Below, in pieces: positions 42,996-53,167 of a stretch of 64,000 nt of DNA. Source of the DNA: Aureimonas pseudogalii (GTDB taxonomy: Bacteria; Pseudomonadota; Alphaproteobacteria; Rhizobiales; Rhizobiaceae); the NCBI RefSeq assembly GCF_014196835.1, contig NZ_JACIEK010000001.1, forward strand, positions 1,128,283 through 1,192,282, read 5' to 3'. The notes under the pieces were generated by a model. That model made no database searches. It saw only the letters and a list, made by a program, of their open reading frames with translations, and was not told the origin of the DNA. Every line of letters begins with the position of its first letter. The stretch's first letter is position 1. A program made the position numbers and the translations under genes.

Positions 42996-43604
42996 TCAGG
43001 CGGCTTCGTCCTGTTCGGCGACGATTTCGGTCTCGGCCTCGGTCTCGCCCTCGACCTCCTCCTCTTCGTCGGTCTTGGCCGTGCGCTTCGGGCCCTTGTT
43101 GAGGTTCAATTCGATGAGATGGACGGCCTCGGTCTCGCTGACCTCGTTGACGGCGGCGAGCTCGCGCGCCATGCGGCCGAGAGCGGCCTCATAGAGCTGG
43201 CGCTCGGAATAGGACTGTTCGGGCTGCGACTCCGCGCGGTAGAGGTCGCGCACCACCTCGGCGATGGAGATCAGGTCGCCGGAATTGATCTTCGCGTCGT
43301 ATTCCTGGGCGCGGCGGCTCCACATCGTGCGCTTCACGCGCGCACGCCCCTGGACCACCTTCAGCGCGCGCTCGACGAAATCGGTCTCCGAGAGCTTGCG
43401 CATGCCGACCTGCTCGGCCTTGGCGACCGGCACCTTCAGGCGCATCTTGTCCTTCTCGAAATCGATGACGAAGAGTTCGAGCGTCATGCCCGCGACCACC
43501 TGCTCCTCGATCGCAACGATCTGCCCGACGCCGTGCGCGGGATAGACGATGCTCTCGCCGGTCTTGAAACCCTGACGCTGGGAGGTCTTCTTCTGAGTGC
43601 TCAT
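42996..43604 (-). CDS. carD: CarD-family transcription regulator
   Basis: The 202-residue protein has the CarD RNA-polymerase-interacting domain at the N terminus (GESIVYPAHGVGQIVAIEEQ, about residues 16-35), a helical DNA-binding part (about 70-160), and a very acidic C-terminal tail. CarD binds RNA polymerase beta and stabilises open complexes, mainly at rRNA and housekeeping promoters. The start at 43604 is set by the conserved domain and a GGGAG site upstream. It is monocistronic, with a strong promoter candidate far upstream and a perfect terminator. Confidence 0.94.
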   Translation of the reverse strand: MSTQKKTSQRQGFKTGESIVYPAHGVGQIVAIEEQVVAGMTLELFVIDFEKDKMRLKVPVAKAEQVGMRKLSETDFVERALKVVQGRARVKRTMWSRRAQEYDAKINSGDLISIAEVVRDLYRAESQPEQSYSERQLYEAALGRMARELAAVNEVSETEAVHLIELNLNKGPKRTAKTDEEEEVEGETEAETEIVAEQDEAA

Positions 43605-44024
43605 ACGCTTGATAAACTCCCTGTTGTGCAGAGCCGCGAACGCCGCTATGCACGGAACGACCGACGAGGCCGCGGATTGAGCATGCCGGCCGATCTGATA
43701 GCGGCCGCAGCCTGACGAGCCCGCGGTTCTCCGCACGACCGACCGAGTTCGCCCGAGGCGAACCCGAAACCGATGGTGTGTGGAGAGCCTCTCGGAAGCG
43801 TCGTGAAGAGCGGGTCAAGTGGGATCACGAGACCCGGTCATCGACTGTTGCAGAAATAATACCCTATTCCCGGGCAAAATTCAACTGCCATGCAAAGCAC
43901 CCGCCGCGCGCGAAACGCCGGCGTTCGGACTCGGGTCGTAGCATGCCGACGGGCCGATGCGGACAGTCGGCGGGATGCCCACACCGGGAGCCCCGGCGGC
44001 GAACCCGCCGCGCCTTTCGGCCGA
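43605..44024 (-). promoter_or_regulatory. carD upstream region with a sigma-70-type promoter
   Basis: These 420 bp separate carD from fdxA. On the minus strand a good promoter is visible: -35 TTGAAT (43884-43879), a 17-nt spacer, and -10 TATTAT (43861-43856), in an AT-rich patch. It would give carD a leader of about 245 nt. No other gene or structured element is recognised in the region. Confidence 0.6.
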
Positions 44025-44363
44025 TCAGTCGCCCTGACCGGGTTCCGCCGAGAAATACTTCTCCAGCTTGCCCTCTTCGCCGTCGAAGGTCTTCGCATCC
44101 GCGGGAGCGTCGCGCTTCACCGTGATGTTCGGCCACTGCACGGCATAGTCGGCATTGAGCTTCAGCCACTTGTCGAGCTGCGGCTCGGTGTCGGGCTTGA
44201 TCGCCTCGGCCGGGCATTCCGGCTCGCAGACGCCGCAGTCGATGCATTCGTCTGGATGGATCACCAGCATGTTGTCGCCCTCGTAGAAGCAGTCGACGGG
44301 GCAGACCTCCACGCAATCCATGTACTTGCAGCGGATGCAGTTGTCGGTGACGACATAGGTCAT
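44025..44363 (-). CDS. fdxA: 7Fe ferredoxin FdxA
   Basis: The 112-residue seven-iron ferredoxin has an N-terminal cluster segment [17 protein letters not shown] (Cys9, 12, 17, 21, 25) and a second segment [12 protein letters not shown] (Cys40, 43, 46, 50). Together these bind one [3Fe-4S] and one [4Fe-4S] cluster, followed by the typical C-terminal helix [11 protein letters not shown]. It is a cytosolic electron carrier. It lies in the conserved helicase-S4-fdxA-carD order of Rhizobiales. Confidence 0.95.
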   Translation of the reverse strand: MTYVVTDNCIRCKYMDCVEVCPVDCFYEGDNMLVIHPDECIDCGVCEPECPAEAIKPDTEPQLDKWLKLNADYAVQWPNITVKRDAPADAKTFDGEEGKLEKYFSAEPGQGD

Positions 44364-44619
44364 GACGGATTTCCCGGGACTGGCATCGGCCCGGGGCGGC
44401 CGCCGGGACGAAGGATGGTCGCTGACGCGATCCGCAGGGCCGCCCGAAGCGACAGGGGGCGGCGAGCCGATCGCAGATGCCGGAGGTAGCGACTAGCGTC
44501 CGGCCTGACAAGGGCCGTTCCGTGCGCCGCGAAGCGCGATCGCGAAACGTCGTTCCAATGTGTCGAACGAGCCGGGTGCGCGCGCCATGAGCACGATGGA
44601 TCGCTCTCGCGTGTGACGT

Positions 44620-45021
44620 TCAGTCGTCCCAGGCCATCGCGACCAGCCGCCCCGCGTCGCGGCGCTCGCGGCGCGTCGGACGCCCATTCGCCTCGATCGA
44701 CGCGATCCCGGGTGTCGCCGGCCCCGCCGCGTCCGATCCCTCAGGGGGTTCCGTAGAGGGGGTCAGATCCTCGAACAGCGCCGCCGCCTCGCTGGCGGGC
44801 CCGCGCCGAACCCCGGGATCGAGAACCCTGAGGACGCGGATGCGCTCATGCACGTTGATGGTGAGAACGTCGCCCGGACGCACGATCCGGGCGGAATGGG
44901 AGACCTTCTCGCGATTGACGCGAACGGCGCCGGAGATCGCCAGCTTCTGCGCGAGAGAGCGCGATTTGACGACGCGCGCGAAGAACAGCCATTTGTCGAT
45001 GCGCTGTTCGGATCCCGCCAT
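44620..45021 (-). CDS. S4-domain RNA-binding protein (Hsp15-like)
   Basis: The 133-residue protein begins with an S4 RNA-binding domain: QRIDKWLFFARVVKSRSLAQKLAISGAVRVN (about 6-36), then KVSHSARIVRPGDVLTI. It resembles Hsp15/HslR, which binds 50S subunits carrying nascent chains. A basic tail follows an acidic linker. It starts 9 bp after the helicase stop, so the two are one transcription unit. Confidence 0.88.
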   Translation of the reverse strand: MAGSEQRIDKWLFFARVVKSRSLAQKLAISGAVRVNREKVSHSARIVRPGDVLTINVHERIRVLRVLDPGVRRGPASEAAALFEDLTPSTEPPEGSDAAGPATPGIASIEANGRPTRRERRDAGRLVAMAWDD

Positions 45022-45030
45022 TCGCGTCCC

Positions 45031-48000
45031 CTATTTCCCGAGCTTGTCCTTCAGAGCCGCCAGCTTGGCGAAGGGCGAGTCCGGATCGATCGCCCGAGGC
45101 TTCTCGACCCGCCGCTCTCCACCGCTGCCGGCAGCATCACGCTCATGCGTCGTGTGGGGCTTGCCCCCCTTGCCACCACGACCGTGAGAGAAACGCTCCT
45201 CGCGCGATCCCGCCTCCCCGCGCGACGAACCGTCGCGCCGATCCCGCTCGCCGCCCTTGCCGCCGGAGCGCGGGCGCCCCTCGGCGTCGGCGCGCACCGG
45301 AGCGGCGCCGCCGCGCTGCGGACGATCGTTGCGGCGCTCGCCGGACCGCGCCTCCGGGGCCGCGACGGCCTCGCCCGTCTCGGCCCCGGCACCGCCGCGG
45401 CCACGCCCCTGCGGCCGCGTACCGGCGCGCCCCGCGGGGCGCCCGCGGTTCTCGCCCCGATGCGGACGCCACAGCAACACGAGCTTGGGCGGCTCTTCCG
45501 GTTTGGCCTCGGCGGATGCGGCCTCGACGGGAGTGGCCTCCCCTTGGGACGCCGCCGTCTCGCTCTCTGCCGACGGTTCGTCAACGGGGGCCGACCCGGC
45601 GTCTTCGCCGGTCGCCTCGACCCCGACCTCGTCGACGACGGCTTCGGACGCATCCGAAGCAGGCGCCTCGTCCTCGTCGTTGCCCGATGGCTCGGCGACC
45701 GTCGCATCCGCCGTTGCCGGCTCGTTCTCGGCCGAAGGCGTGGCATCGCTCTCGTTCACCGCGGCGTCGGATGCCACATCCTCAGCAGCCTCGGACACCA
45801 CATCCTCGCCGCCATCGGTCGCGGTCGCCGGTTCGATCAAAGCCGCGTCCATCGGAGCGGCGTCAACGGGTTCGGTCGCGGCCGCGGCCGATCCTGCGGC
45901 CTTGGCCCGCGCGGCTGCGCTGGCAGCCTCGTCCTGGCTGGCGATGGCAGCCTCGACCTCGCGTTGCTCGATCGCCTGCGAGCGGTAGCCGAGACCCTTG
46001 AGGATCTCGTCCATGTCGCCCGCGGTGGCGCCGAGGATCGACATCATCGCGGGGGTGACGATGAACTCGCGCCCGTTATAGGCGCCGTCCGGGCGCTTGG
46101 AGGAGCCCGGCGTCCAGGCGAGCGCGGGGCGAATGAGATCGGCGAGGCGCTCGAGAATGTCGATGCGCACCGCGCGGCTGCCGAGCACCCGGTAGCCGGC
46201 GAGCCCGTAGAACACGGGGTCGAAGCTCGCATCCGGCTTCACCGAGGTGCGGCCCGTCGCCAGAAGCTGCGTCACCTCACCGAAGCCCGGACGATCGCGT
46301 CCATCGTTGGCGATGCCCCAGAGCAGCGTCATCAGGTTGGCGGGCGCCGGTTTCACGAGGGCGGGCAGGAAGATGTGGTAGGCGCCAAAGCGCACGCCGA
46401 GCCGGCGCAGTGCGGCGCGGGCCTCCTGGTCGAGCGAGCGCACCTCCTCGGCGACGTCGCGCCGCTGCAGCAAGCCGAAATTCTCGTAGAGCCGATAGGC
46501 GATGCCCTTGGCGGCGCCCTCGACGCCCTCGGCGCTCTGGAGGTCTACCAGCGGCTTGAGGACGGTCGACACCTGATAGGTGACGAAGCGCTCGGCCCGC
46601 TGGGCGACGCGATCGCGCGCCGGCCCGGCGAGCTGGTCGTCGGCGAGGATCACGATGCGTGGCTTCAGCGGATCCTCGCCCGCCGTCAGCGAGGCCACGG
46701 GCGAGCCGAGCCAGCGCAGCAGCCCGTCGGACCCCATCGCGAGGTCGCCGTTGGGCGCGTTGAAGAAACGCTCCGCACGCTTGTCGTATTCGCCCGCCAG
46801 CGCCTTCTGCGCGGCGGCACGAACGGCCTTGGCATCCGGACCGTCGGACTTCACGTCCGGCGTGAACCTGAAGCCCTGCAGCTCGCCCACCAGGTGACCC
46901 TCAACGAGCACCGTGCCGTCGCCGCCGATTTCAGCTTCCATGAATGCGTTCTCTCTCAGCCGCTTCATCAAGACGCTTGTCCTGCGGTCTACGAAGCGTT
47001 TCGTCAACCGCTCGTGCAAGGCGTCCGACAGGCGGTCTTCGATCGCCTTGGTGTTTTCCTGCCAGTGTGTCGGATCGGCCAGCCAGCCCGGACGGTGGGA
47101 AATGTAAGTCCAGGTTCGGATCTCCGCGATGCGCTGGGAGAGCGTGTCGATGTCGCCCTCGGTGGAATCGGCGCGCCGAACCTGGCTCGCCATGTAATCC
47201 TCGGCCACGGTGCCGCGGCGCACGAGATCGGCATAGATCGAGGCGATGATCTCGGCATGCTGGGCCGGCGCGATGCGGCGGTAGTCCGGCAGCTTGCAGG
47301 CCTCCCAGAGAAGCTCGACGCTGCGCGCGTCCTTCGCCCATTTCGCCACGCCCTCGTCGCGCGACAGGAAGTCCAGCGCCCGCTGATCGACCGAGGGCAG
47401 CGCGCGGGCGAGTTCCTCGCTCGGCGGCAACACATCGAGCGAGCGCTTGAGCGCGTCGATCGAAGCGAAATCCAGCTTGCGCGAGCGCCACTGCACCACG
47501 CGAACCGGCTGGAACGTGTGCGATTCCAGATGCTCGACGAGTTCCTGCGGCATCGGATCGACGCGGCCGGTGACGCCGAACGTGCCGTCGCGCACGTGGC
47601 GTCCGGCGCGGCCGGCGATCTGACCGAACTCGGGCGGCGTCAGCTGACGATACTGGAAGCCGTCGTATTTCCAGTCCTGCGCGAAGGCGACATGGTCGAC
47701 GTCGAGGTTCAGTCCCATGCCGATCGCGTCGGTGGCGACGAGGAAGTCGACCTCGCCGTTCTGGTAGAGCTCGACCTGCGCGTTGCGGGTGCGCGGGCTC
47801 AGCGCGCCCAGCACCACCGCCGCGCCGCCGCGCTGGCGGCGGATCAGCTCGGCGATGGCGTAGACCTCCTCGGCCGAGAAGGCGACGAGCGCCGAGCGCC
47901 GCGGCAGGCGGGTGATCTTCTTCGAGCCGGCATAGAGGAGCTGTGACAGGCGCGGCCGGGTGACGCACTGGATGCCCGGCAGCATGCGCTCGAGCACGCC

Positions 48001-48438
48001 GCGCATGGTGGAGGAGCCGAGCAGCAGCGTCTCGGCGGTGCCGCGCGTGTACAGGATGCGGTCGGTGAAGATATGGCCGCGTTCGAGGTCGGCGGCGAGT
48101 TGCACCTCGTCGATGGCGACGAAGGCGGCTTTGGTCTCACGCGGCATCGCCTCCACCGTGCACACCTGATAGCGCGCGTTCGGCGGCTTGATCTTCTCCT
48201 CGCCGGTGATCAGCGCCACCGCGCCGACGCCCACCCGCTCCACCACGCGACTGTAGACCTCGCGCGCCAGAAGGCGCAGCGGCAGGCCGATGACGCCCGA
48301 GGAATGGGCGACCATCCGCTCGATGGCGAGAAACGTCTTGCCGGTGTTGGTGGGACCGAGGACGGCGGTGACGCCGCGTCCATCGAGGCCGCTGTCGGGG
48401 CGGCGGGCGGGTCGCGGGGAGTGAAAGGCATCCATCAT
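45031..48438 (-). CDS. SUV3-like superfamily II RNA helicase with long disordered tail
   Basis: The 1135-residue helicase has Walker A GPTNTGKT near residue 28, the variant Walker B AIDEVQ (DEVQ box) near 115, and a helicase C domain with ATDAIGMGLNLDVDHV and QIAGRAGR near 250-310. This is the alphaproteobacterial relative of mitochondrial SUV3, which unwinds RNA for degradation. From about residue 790 a long Ala/Glu/Asp-rich segment leads into an Arg/Gly-rich basic tail (about 1000-1100), which probably binds RNA or protein partners. Start codons at 48438 and 48435 are both possible. Confidence 0.92.
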   Translation of the reverse strand: MMDAFHSPRPARRPDSGLDGRGVTAVLGPTNTGKTFLAIERMVAHSSGVIGLPLRLLAREVYSRVVERVGVGAVALITGEEKIKPPNARYQVCTVEAMPRETKAAFVAIDEVQLAADLERGHIFTDRILYTRGTAETLLLGSSTMRGVLERMLPGIQCVTRPRLSQLLYAGSKKITRLPRRSALVAFSAEEVYAIAELIRRQRGGAAVVLGALSPRTRNAQVELYQNGEVDFLVATDAIGMGLNLDVDHVAFAQDWKYDGFQYRQLTPPEFGQIAGRAGRHVRDGTFGVTGRVDPMPQELVEHLESHTFQPVRVVQWRSRKLDFASIDALKRSLDVLPPSEELARALPSVDQRALDFLSRDEGVAKWAKDARSVELLWEACKLPDYRRIAPAQHAEIIASIYADLVRRGTVAEDYMASQVRRADSTEGDIDTLSQRIAEIRTWTYISHRPGWLADPTHWQENTKAIEDRLSDALHERLTKRFVDRRTSVLMKRLRENAFMEAEIGGDGTVLVEGHLVGELQGFRFTPDVKSDGPDAKAVRAAAQKALAGEYDKRAERFFNAPNGDLAMGSDGLLRWLGSPVASLTAGEDPLKPRIVILADDQLAGPARDRVAQRAERFVTYQVSTVLKPLVDLQSAEGVEGAAKGIAYRLYENFGLLQRRDVAEEVRSLDQEARAALRRLGVRFGAYHIFLPALVKPAPANLMTLLWGIANDGRDRPGFGEVTQLLATGRTSVKPDASFDPVFYGLAGYRVLGSRAVRIDILERLADLIRPALAWTPGSSKRPDGAYNGREFIVTPAMMSILGATAGDMDEILKGLGYRSQAIEQREVEAAIASQDEAASAAARAKAAGSAAAATEPVDAAPMDAALIEPATATDGGEDVVSEAAEDVASDAAVNESDATPSAENEPATADATVAEPSGNDEDEAPASDASEAVVDEVGVEATGEDAGSAPVDEPSAESETAASQGEATPVEAASAEAKPEEPPKLVLLWRPHRGENRGRPAGRAGTRPQGRGRGGAGAETGEAVAAPEARSGERRNDRPQRGGAAPVRADAEGRPRSGGKGGERDRRDGSSRGEAGSREERFSHGRGGKGGKPHTTHERDAAGSGGERRVEKPRAIDPDSPFAKLAALKDKLGK

Positions 48439-48507
48439 GGTCGCCCCATAGGTGGGACCGCGCACCGGAAACGCAAATGCGGCGGGGCCGGGATCGGCCT
48501 CGCCGCA

Positions 48508-48541
48508 CAAAAAAAGACGAGGCCGGCCATGCCGGTGCCTC
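48508..48541 (-). terminator. Rho-independent terminator of the first PepSY-like gene
   Basis: On the minus strand a hairpin (arms within 48517-48541, an ATG loop and one unpaired base) is followed by seven T residues (complement of 48508-48514). It lies just after the gene ending at 48560. Confidence 0.85.
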
Positions 48542-48559
48542 GTGCGACGGACGTCCCGG

Positions 48560-48928
48560 TCAGCGAACGTCGATCACGTCGCCCGAGCGGCTGTCGATGA
48601 TGACGGTCATGTCACGGCCGCGCCGGTCGGCGCCCTCGACGCGAATCGAGCGACGCTGGCGGTAGACGTCGTCGACCTCGCGCATGCCTTCGGAGCGGGC
48701 GATGCGGGCGGCCTCGCGTTCGCCGATCTCGCGGCGGGGCGGCGGCGGGCCGTCGCGGTAGTCACGCGGGCCGTCGTAGCCGGGCGGGGGCGGCGGGCCG
48801 CGGCGATCGTCGTCGGGTCGCACGCGAACGCCGTTCGGCCCGATCTCGAGCGACTGCGCCATGGACGGCGCCACGCTCGTGAGGGCGAGGCCGGCGACGA
48901 GGCCGGCCCGGATGAGGGACTTGATCAT
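48560..48928 (-). CDS. secreted PepSY-like small protein, copy 1
   Basis: The 122-residue protein has a signal peptide (cleavage after SMAQ, about residue 25), a Pro/Asp/Arg-rich linker, and a C-terminal PepSY-like domain: GEREAARIARSEGMREVDDV to VIIDSRSGDVIDVR. PepSY domains are often protease inhibitors or ligand-binding modules in the envelope. It is a close paralogue of the next gene upstream (39 of 57 positions identical by eye over the C-terminal domain), with a longer proline-rich linker. Confidence 0.75.
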   Translation of the reverse strand: MIKSLIRAGLVAGLALTSVAPSMAQSLEIGPNGVRVRPDDDRRGPPPPPGYDGPRDYRDGPPPPRREIGEREAARIARSEGMREVDDVYRQRRSIRVEGADRRGRDMTVIIDSRSGDVIDVR

Positions 48929-49158
48929 CGGTGGAACTCCTCTGGCGCCGGCCGTCTCACCAAACCGGGCCCACTCCAATCGAGAAGGGTCGTCAAAGGT
49001 TCCCTCGATGAAAGACGGCAAACGACAAAACGGGCGGTGCGTCGCCGCCCGCCCGTCTGGTCTACCCGGTCTCTCGAACTGCCCACCACGCAAACGACGT
49101 CTCGCGTCAGCCGTTGCCGCCGACACACATCAATCTTTGCGTGGGCATACCGCCCAAC

Positions 49159-49494
49159 TCAGCGAACGGCGATGACGTCGCCGCTGCGACGGTCGACATC
49201 GACTTGGATGTCGTCGCCACGCCGGTCCGTCCCCATGACACGGTAGGCGTTGCGAGTGCGCGTGACGTCGTCGACTTCGCGCACGCCCTCGGCACGAGCG
49301 ATGCGGATAGCATCGCGCTCGCCGATCTCACGAGCCGGCCGGCGGTCGTCGCGGCGATCGCCGGGGCGCTGCGCGTTGGGATCGACGAGGCGCACACCAT
49401 CGCGACCGATCTCGATGCCCTGCGCCAGCGAGGGGGCGGCGGAGCCGAGCAACGCAACGGCCGCCAGTGCGGTGGTCCACTTCTTACCGATCAT
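49159..49494 (-). CDS. secreted PepSY-like small protein, copy 2
   Basis: The 111-residue protein begins with a signal peptide ending near SLAQ (about residue 25), followed by a short Arg/Asp-rich linker and the PepSY-like domain GERDAIRIARAEGVREVDDV to VDVDRRSGDVIAVR. The start at 49494 gives a normal signal peptide; a longer frame upstream has no support. Together with copy 1 it is a tandem duplication on the same strand, 230 bp apart. The role is unknown. Confidence 0.75.
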   Translation of the reverse strand: MIGKKWTTALAAVALLGSAAPSLAQGIEIGRDGVRLVDPNAQRPGDRRDDRRPAREIGERDAIRIARAEGVREVDDVTRTRNAYRVMGTDRRGDDIQVDVDRRSGDVIAVR

Positions 49495-49649
49495 GCCAGT
49501 CGTCCTCCGAAGCGGGATCTCGTGTCCCGAATTGTCACTCTTCGGAGAGATCAACACCGCGCTGCACCGATCGGTTCCTCGTGGCGCAAGCGCGGTCGTC
49601 CGCCCGACAGAGGACACCCTCGGCCGAACGACCGTCGCCTCGCACGGGT

Positions 49650-50375
49650 TCAGTGGAAGTACTGGCCGCCGTTCACCGTCAGCGTGGATCCCGTGATGTA
49701 GCCGGCATCGTCGGAGGCGAGGAAGACGACGCAGCGCGCGATCTCCTCGGGCTCACCGAGACGGCCCACGGGGATCTGCGGCAGGATGCGCTCCTTGAGC
49801 ACGCCTTCGTCGATGGCGCGCACCATCTCGGTGCCGATGTAGCCCGGGCAGATCGCGTTGACGGTGATGCCGACGCGCGCGCCCTCCTGCGCCAGCGCCT
49901 TGGTGAAGCCGATGTCACCGGCCTTCGAGGCCGAATAGTTCACCTGCCCCGCCTGACCCTTCTGGCCGTTGATCGAGGAGATGTTGATGATACGGCCGTA
50001 TTTGCGGGCGCGCATCCCGTCCCAGAGCGGCCGCGTCATGTTGAACAGGCCGTTGAGATTGGTGTTGATGACGTCCGACCATTGCGCCGGCGTCATCTTG
50101 TGGAACATCGCGTCGCGCGTGATGCCGGCATTGTTGACCAGGATCTCGACCGGTCCATGCGCAGCCTCCACCGCCTGGATCCCGGCTTCGCAGGATTCAT
50201 AGGACGAGACATCCCACTTGAAGACGGGAATTCCCGTCTCCTCGCGGAAGGCCTCGGCCGCCGCGTCGTTGCCGGCATAGTTGGCGACCACGGTGTGGCC
50301 GGCCTCCTTCAGCGCCCGCGCGATGGCGGCGCCGATGCCGCGCGTTCCACCCGTGACGATGGCGACCTTGCCCAT
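49650..50375 (-). CDS. phaB: acetoacetyl-CoA reductase
   Basis: The 241-residue NADPH-dependent SDR reduces acetoacetyl-CoA to (R)-3-hydroxybutyryl-CoA for polyhydroxybutyrate synthesis. The dinucleotide motif TGGTRGIG, the NNAGITRD segment, the active-site YSASK and the C-terminal GYITGSTLTVNGGQYFH end match PhaB closely. A GGGAGG ribosome binding site precedes the ATG. It follows phaA by about 160 bp on the same strand, the usual phaAB order. Confidence 0.94.
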   Translation of the reverse strand: MGKVAIVTGGTRGIGAAIARALKEAGHTVVANYAGNDAAAEAFREETGIPVFKWDVSSYESCEAGIQAVEAAHGPVEILVNNAGITRDAMFHKMTPAQWSDVINTNLNGLFNMTRPLWDGMRARKYGRIINISSINGQKGQAGQVNYSASKAGDIGFTKALAQEGARVGITVNAICPGYIGTEMVRAIDEGVLKERILPQIPVGRLGEPEEIARCVVFLASDDAGYITGSTLTVNGGQYFH

Positions 50376-50533
50376 GGGGCTCCTCCCTGATGACGTGGCG
50401 TGAATTTTAGATTGCCCGCCCCGACCCTGACGAGGAAAGGCGGGCGGGATCGCGGCCGGCGGCTCGACGCCGCACTCCTCCCGGCGATCCCTTGGGTCTC
50501 AGGCGCGGAAGATCCCCCGCGCCGCTAAGTCCC

Positions 50534-51721
<1,188 letters not shown>

Positions 51722-52005
51722 GGGATGACCCTTTCCTCGCCTCGGGAATCGTTCTTGGCCGGCGCCGGGCACCCGCAATGCCAGCTTCGCAGAGGTCGCT
51801 TCGCACTGTCAAACCACAGCGGGTGCCCCAACGTCAGCCATTCACGCCCGGCTCTAGGCGACGCTTTTGCGTGCGCCGCGGTGGACGACGGCCGCAATTG
51901 CTGCGGTTCCCTTGCGAAGCGTTTGGAAACGAGGCGAAATTATGCCTATCTCTTCGCAAGGGCAGCGCGAACGTGCCCGGCGCCACGCATCTGGGGAGGA
52001 AACGG

Positions 52006-52602
52006 ATGGCCCGCAACACCGAAACCACCGTCATCAAGAAATACGCCAACCGCCGCCTCTACAACACGGGCACGTCGATGTACGTGACGCTCGAGAACCT
52101 CGCTGCGATGGTGAAGGGCAACGAGGACTTCGTGGTCAAGGATGCCAAATCCGGCGAGGACATCACCCATTCGGTGCTGACGCAGATCATCTTCGAGCAG
52201 GAGAACAAGGGCGGCCAGAACCTGATGCCGATCACCTTCCTGCGCCAGCTCATCCGCTTCTACGGCGACCAGATGCAGATGGTGATCCCCGCCTATCTCG
52301 AAAGCTCGATGACCGCCTTCTCGCGCGAGCAGGAGACGTTTCGCGGCGCCCCGACGGCGACGCACAATCCCGTGCAGTTGATGGAGGCGCAGGTGCGCCG
52401 CAACACCGAGCTGTTCCGCGAGGCGATGGGCATGTTCAACCCGTTCGTGGCCAACGCGCTGGGTGGCGCGGATGCGGCCAAGCGGGGCGCGCCCGCCGCC
52501 TCGCAGCCCAAAGCCGCCGATCCCGACGATCTCGCCGCGATGCGCGACCAGCTCGCCGAGATGCAGAAGCGCCTGGAGGCGCTAGACGCCAAGAAGGGCT
52601 GA
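52006..52602 (+). CDS. phaR: polyhydroxyalkanoate synthesis repressor PhaR
   Basis: The 198-residue regulator has the N-terminal PHB/PHA-accumulation DNA-binding domain (TVIKKYANRRLYNTGTSMYV, about 8-27) and a second PHA-binding region (LPQLIRFYGDQMQMVIPAYLE-type, about 80-100). A C-terminal coiled-coil segment follows (LAAMRDQLAEMQKRLEALD). PhaR senses polyhydroxybutyrate and represses phasin and synthesis genes. A GGGGAGG ribosome binding site fixes the start. It is divergent from phaA. Confidence 0.95.
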   Translation: MARNTETTVIKKYANRRLYNTGTSMYVTLENLAAMVKGNEDFVVKDAKSGEDITHSVLTQIIFEQENKGGQNLMPITFLRQLIRFYGDQMQMVIPAYLESSMTAFSREQETFRGAPTATHNPVQLMEAQVRRNTELFREAMGMFNPFVANALGGADAAKRGAPAASQPKAADPDDLAAMRDQLAEMQKRLEALDAKKG

Positions 52603-52652
52603 GGCTGAGCCGGGCTCCAAGCTCGCCGCGACGCCGCGTCAGGTCCCGAATG

Positions 52653-52686
52653 AAAAAGGCCAGATGCGCACGCATCCGGCCTTTTT
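52653..52686. terminator. bidirectional terminator between phaR and rpmF
   Basis: AAAAAGGCC (52653-52661) and GGCCTTTTT (52678-52686) frame an inner stem GATGCG/CGCATC. The A and T tracts suit termination of the two convergent genes. Confidence 0.88.
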
Positions 52687-52732
52687 CCATATCTCGATGA
52701 CCCGCTCCGGACGGAGCGAGCCGGCCTTCGAA

Positions 52733-52918
52733 TCAGGCGTTGTCCTTGATCGTCAGGATCTGCTTGCCGCGATACATGCCGGTCTTCAGGTCGATGTGGT
52801 GGGGACGGCGCAGTTCGCCCGAGTTCTTGTCCTCGATGTAGGTCGGCGCGACCAGGGCGTCGGCCGAACGGCGCATGCCGCGCTTCGAGGGGGAGGTCTT
52901 TCGCTTCGGGACGGCCAT
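52733..52918 (-). CDS. rpmF: 50S ribosomal protein L32
   Basis: The 61-residue product is L32 of the large ribosomal subunit: [18 protein letters not shown] at the start, then [20 protein letters not shown]. It lacks the zinc-binding cysteines of some L32 versions, as is normal in alphaproteobacteria. The Met of MAVPKRK sets the start; an upstream open extension is spurious. It is followed by mtgA's convergent partner, with the shared terminator at its 3' end. Confidence 0.97.
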   Translation of the reverse strand: MAVPKRKTSPSKRGMRRSADALVAPTYIEDKNSGELRRPHHIDLKTGMYRGKQILTIKDNA

Positions 52919-53167
52919 GGGTCTCTCCGTTGGGGTCGGCGGCGTCGGACGCCGTGAGGGCATCGCGCCGCTGCGCAGATGGGTGGGCTCCGGCCGCCCG
53001 CATCCTTGCAAGAGGCCGATCCCGGCGTACGCGGCCGACAGCCGATCCGAAAACGGGATCGATCCTGCCTGTCGCGAGACACGGGAAATCGCGTGTGCCC
53101 ATAGCAAACCCACCCCGTCTTGGGAAGACCGGAGCCGGAGATTCTTGGGTTGCCAGGGTCTTGCCGG

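Noticed and set aside
44848-47946. 1032-codon open frame opposite the helicase gene
   Set aside because: Low-complexity Arg/Ala/Gly product with no family; the opposite strand encodes an unmistakable helicase.
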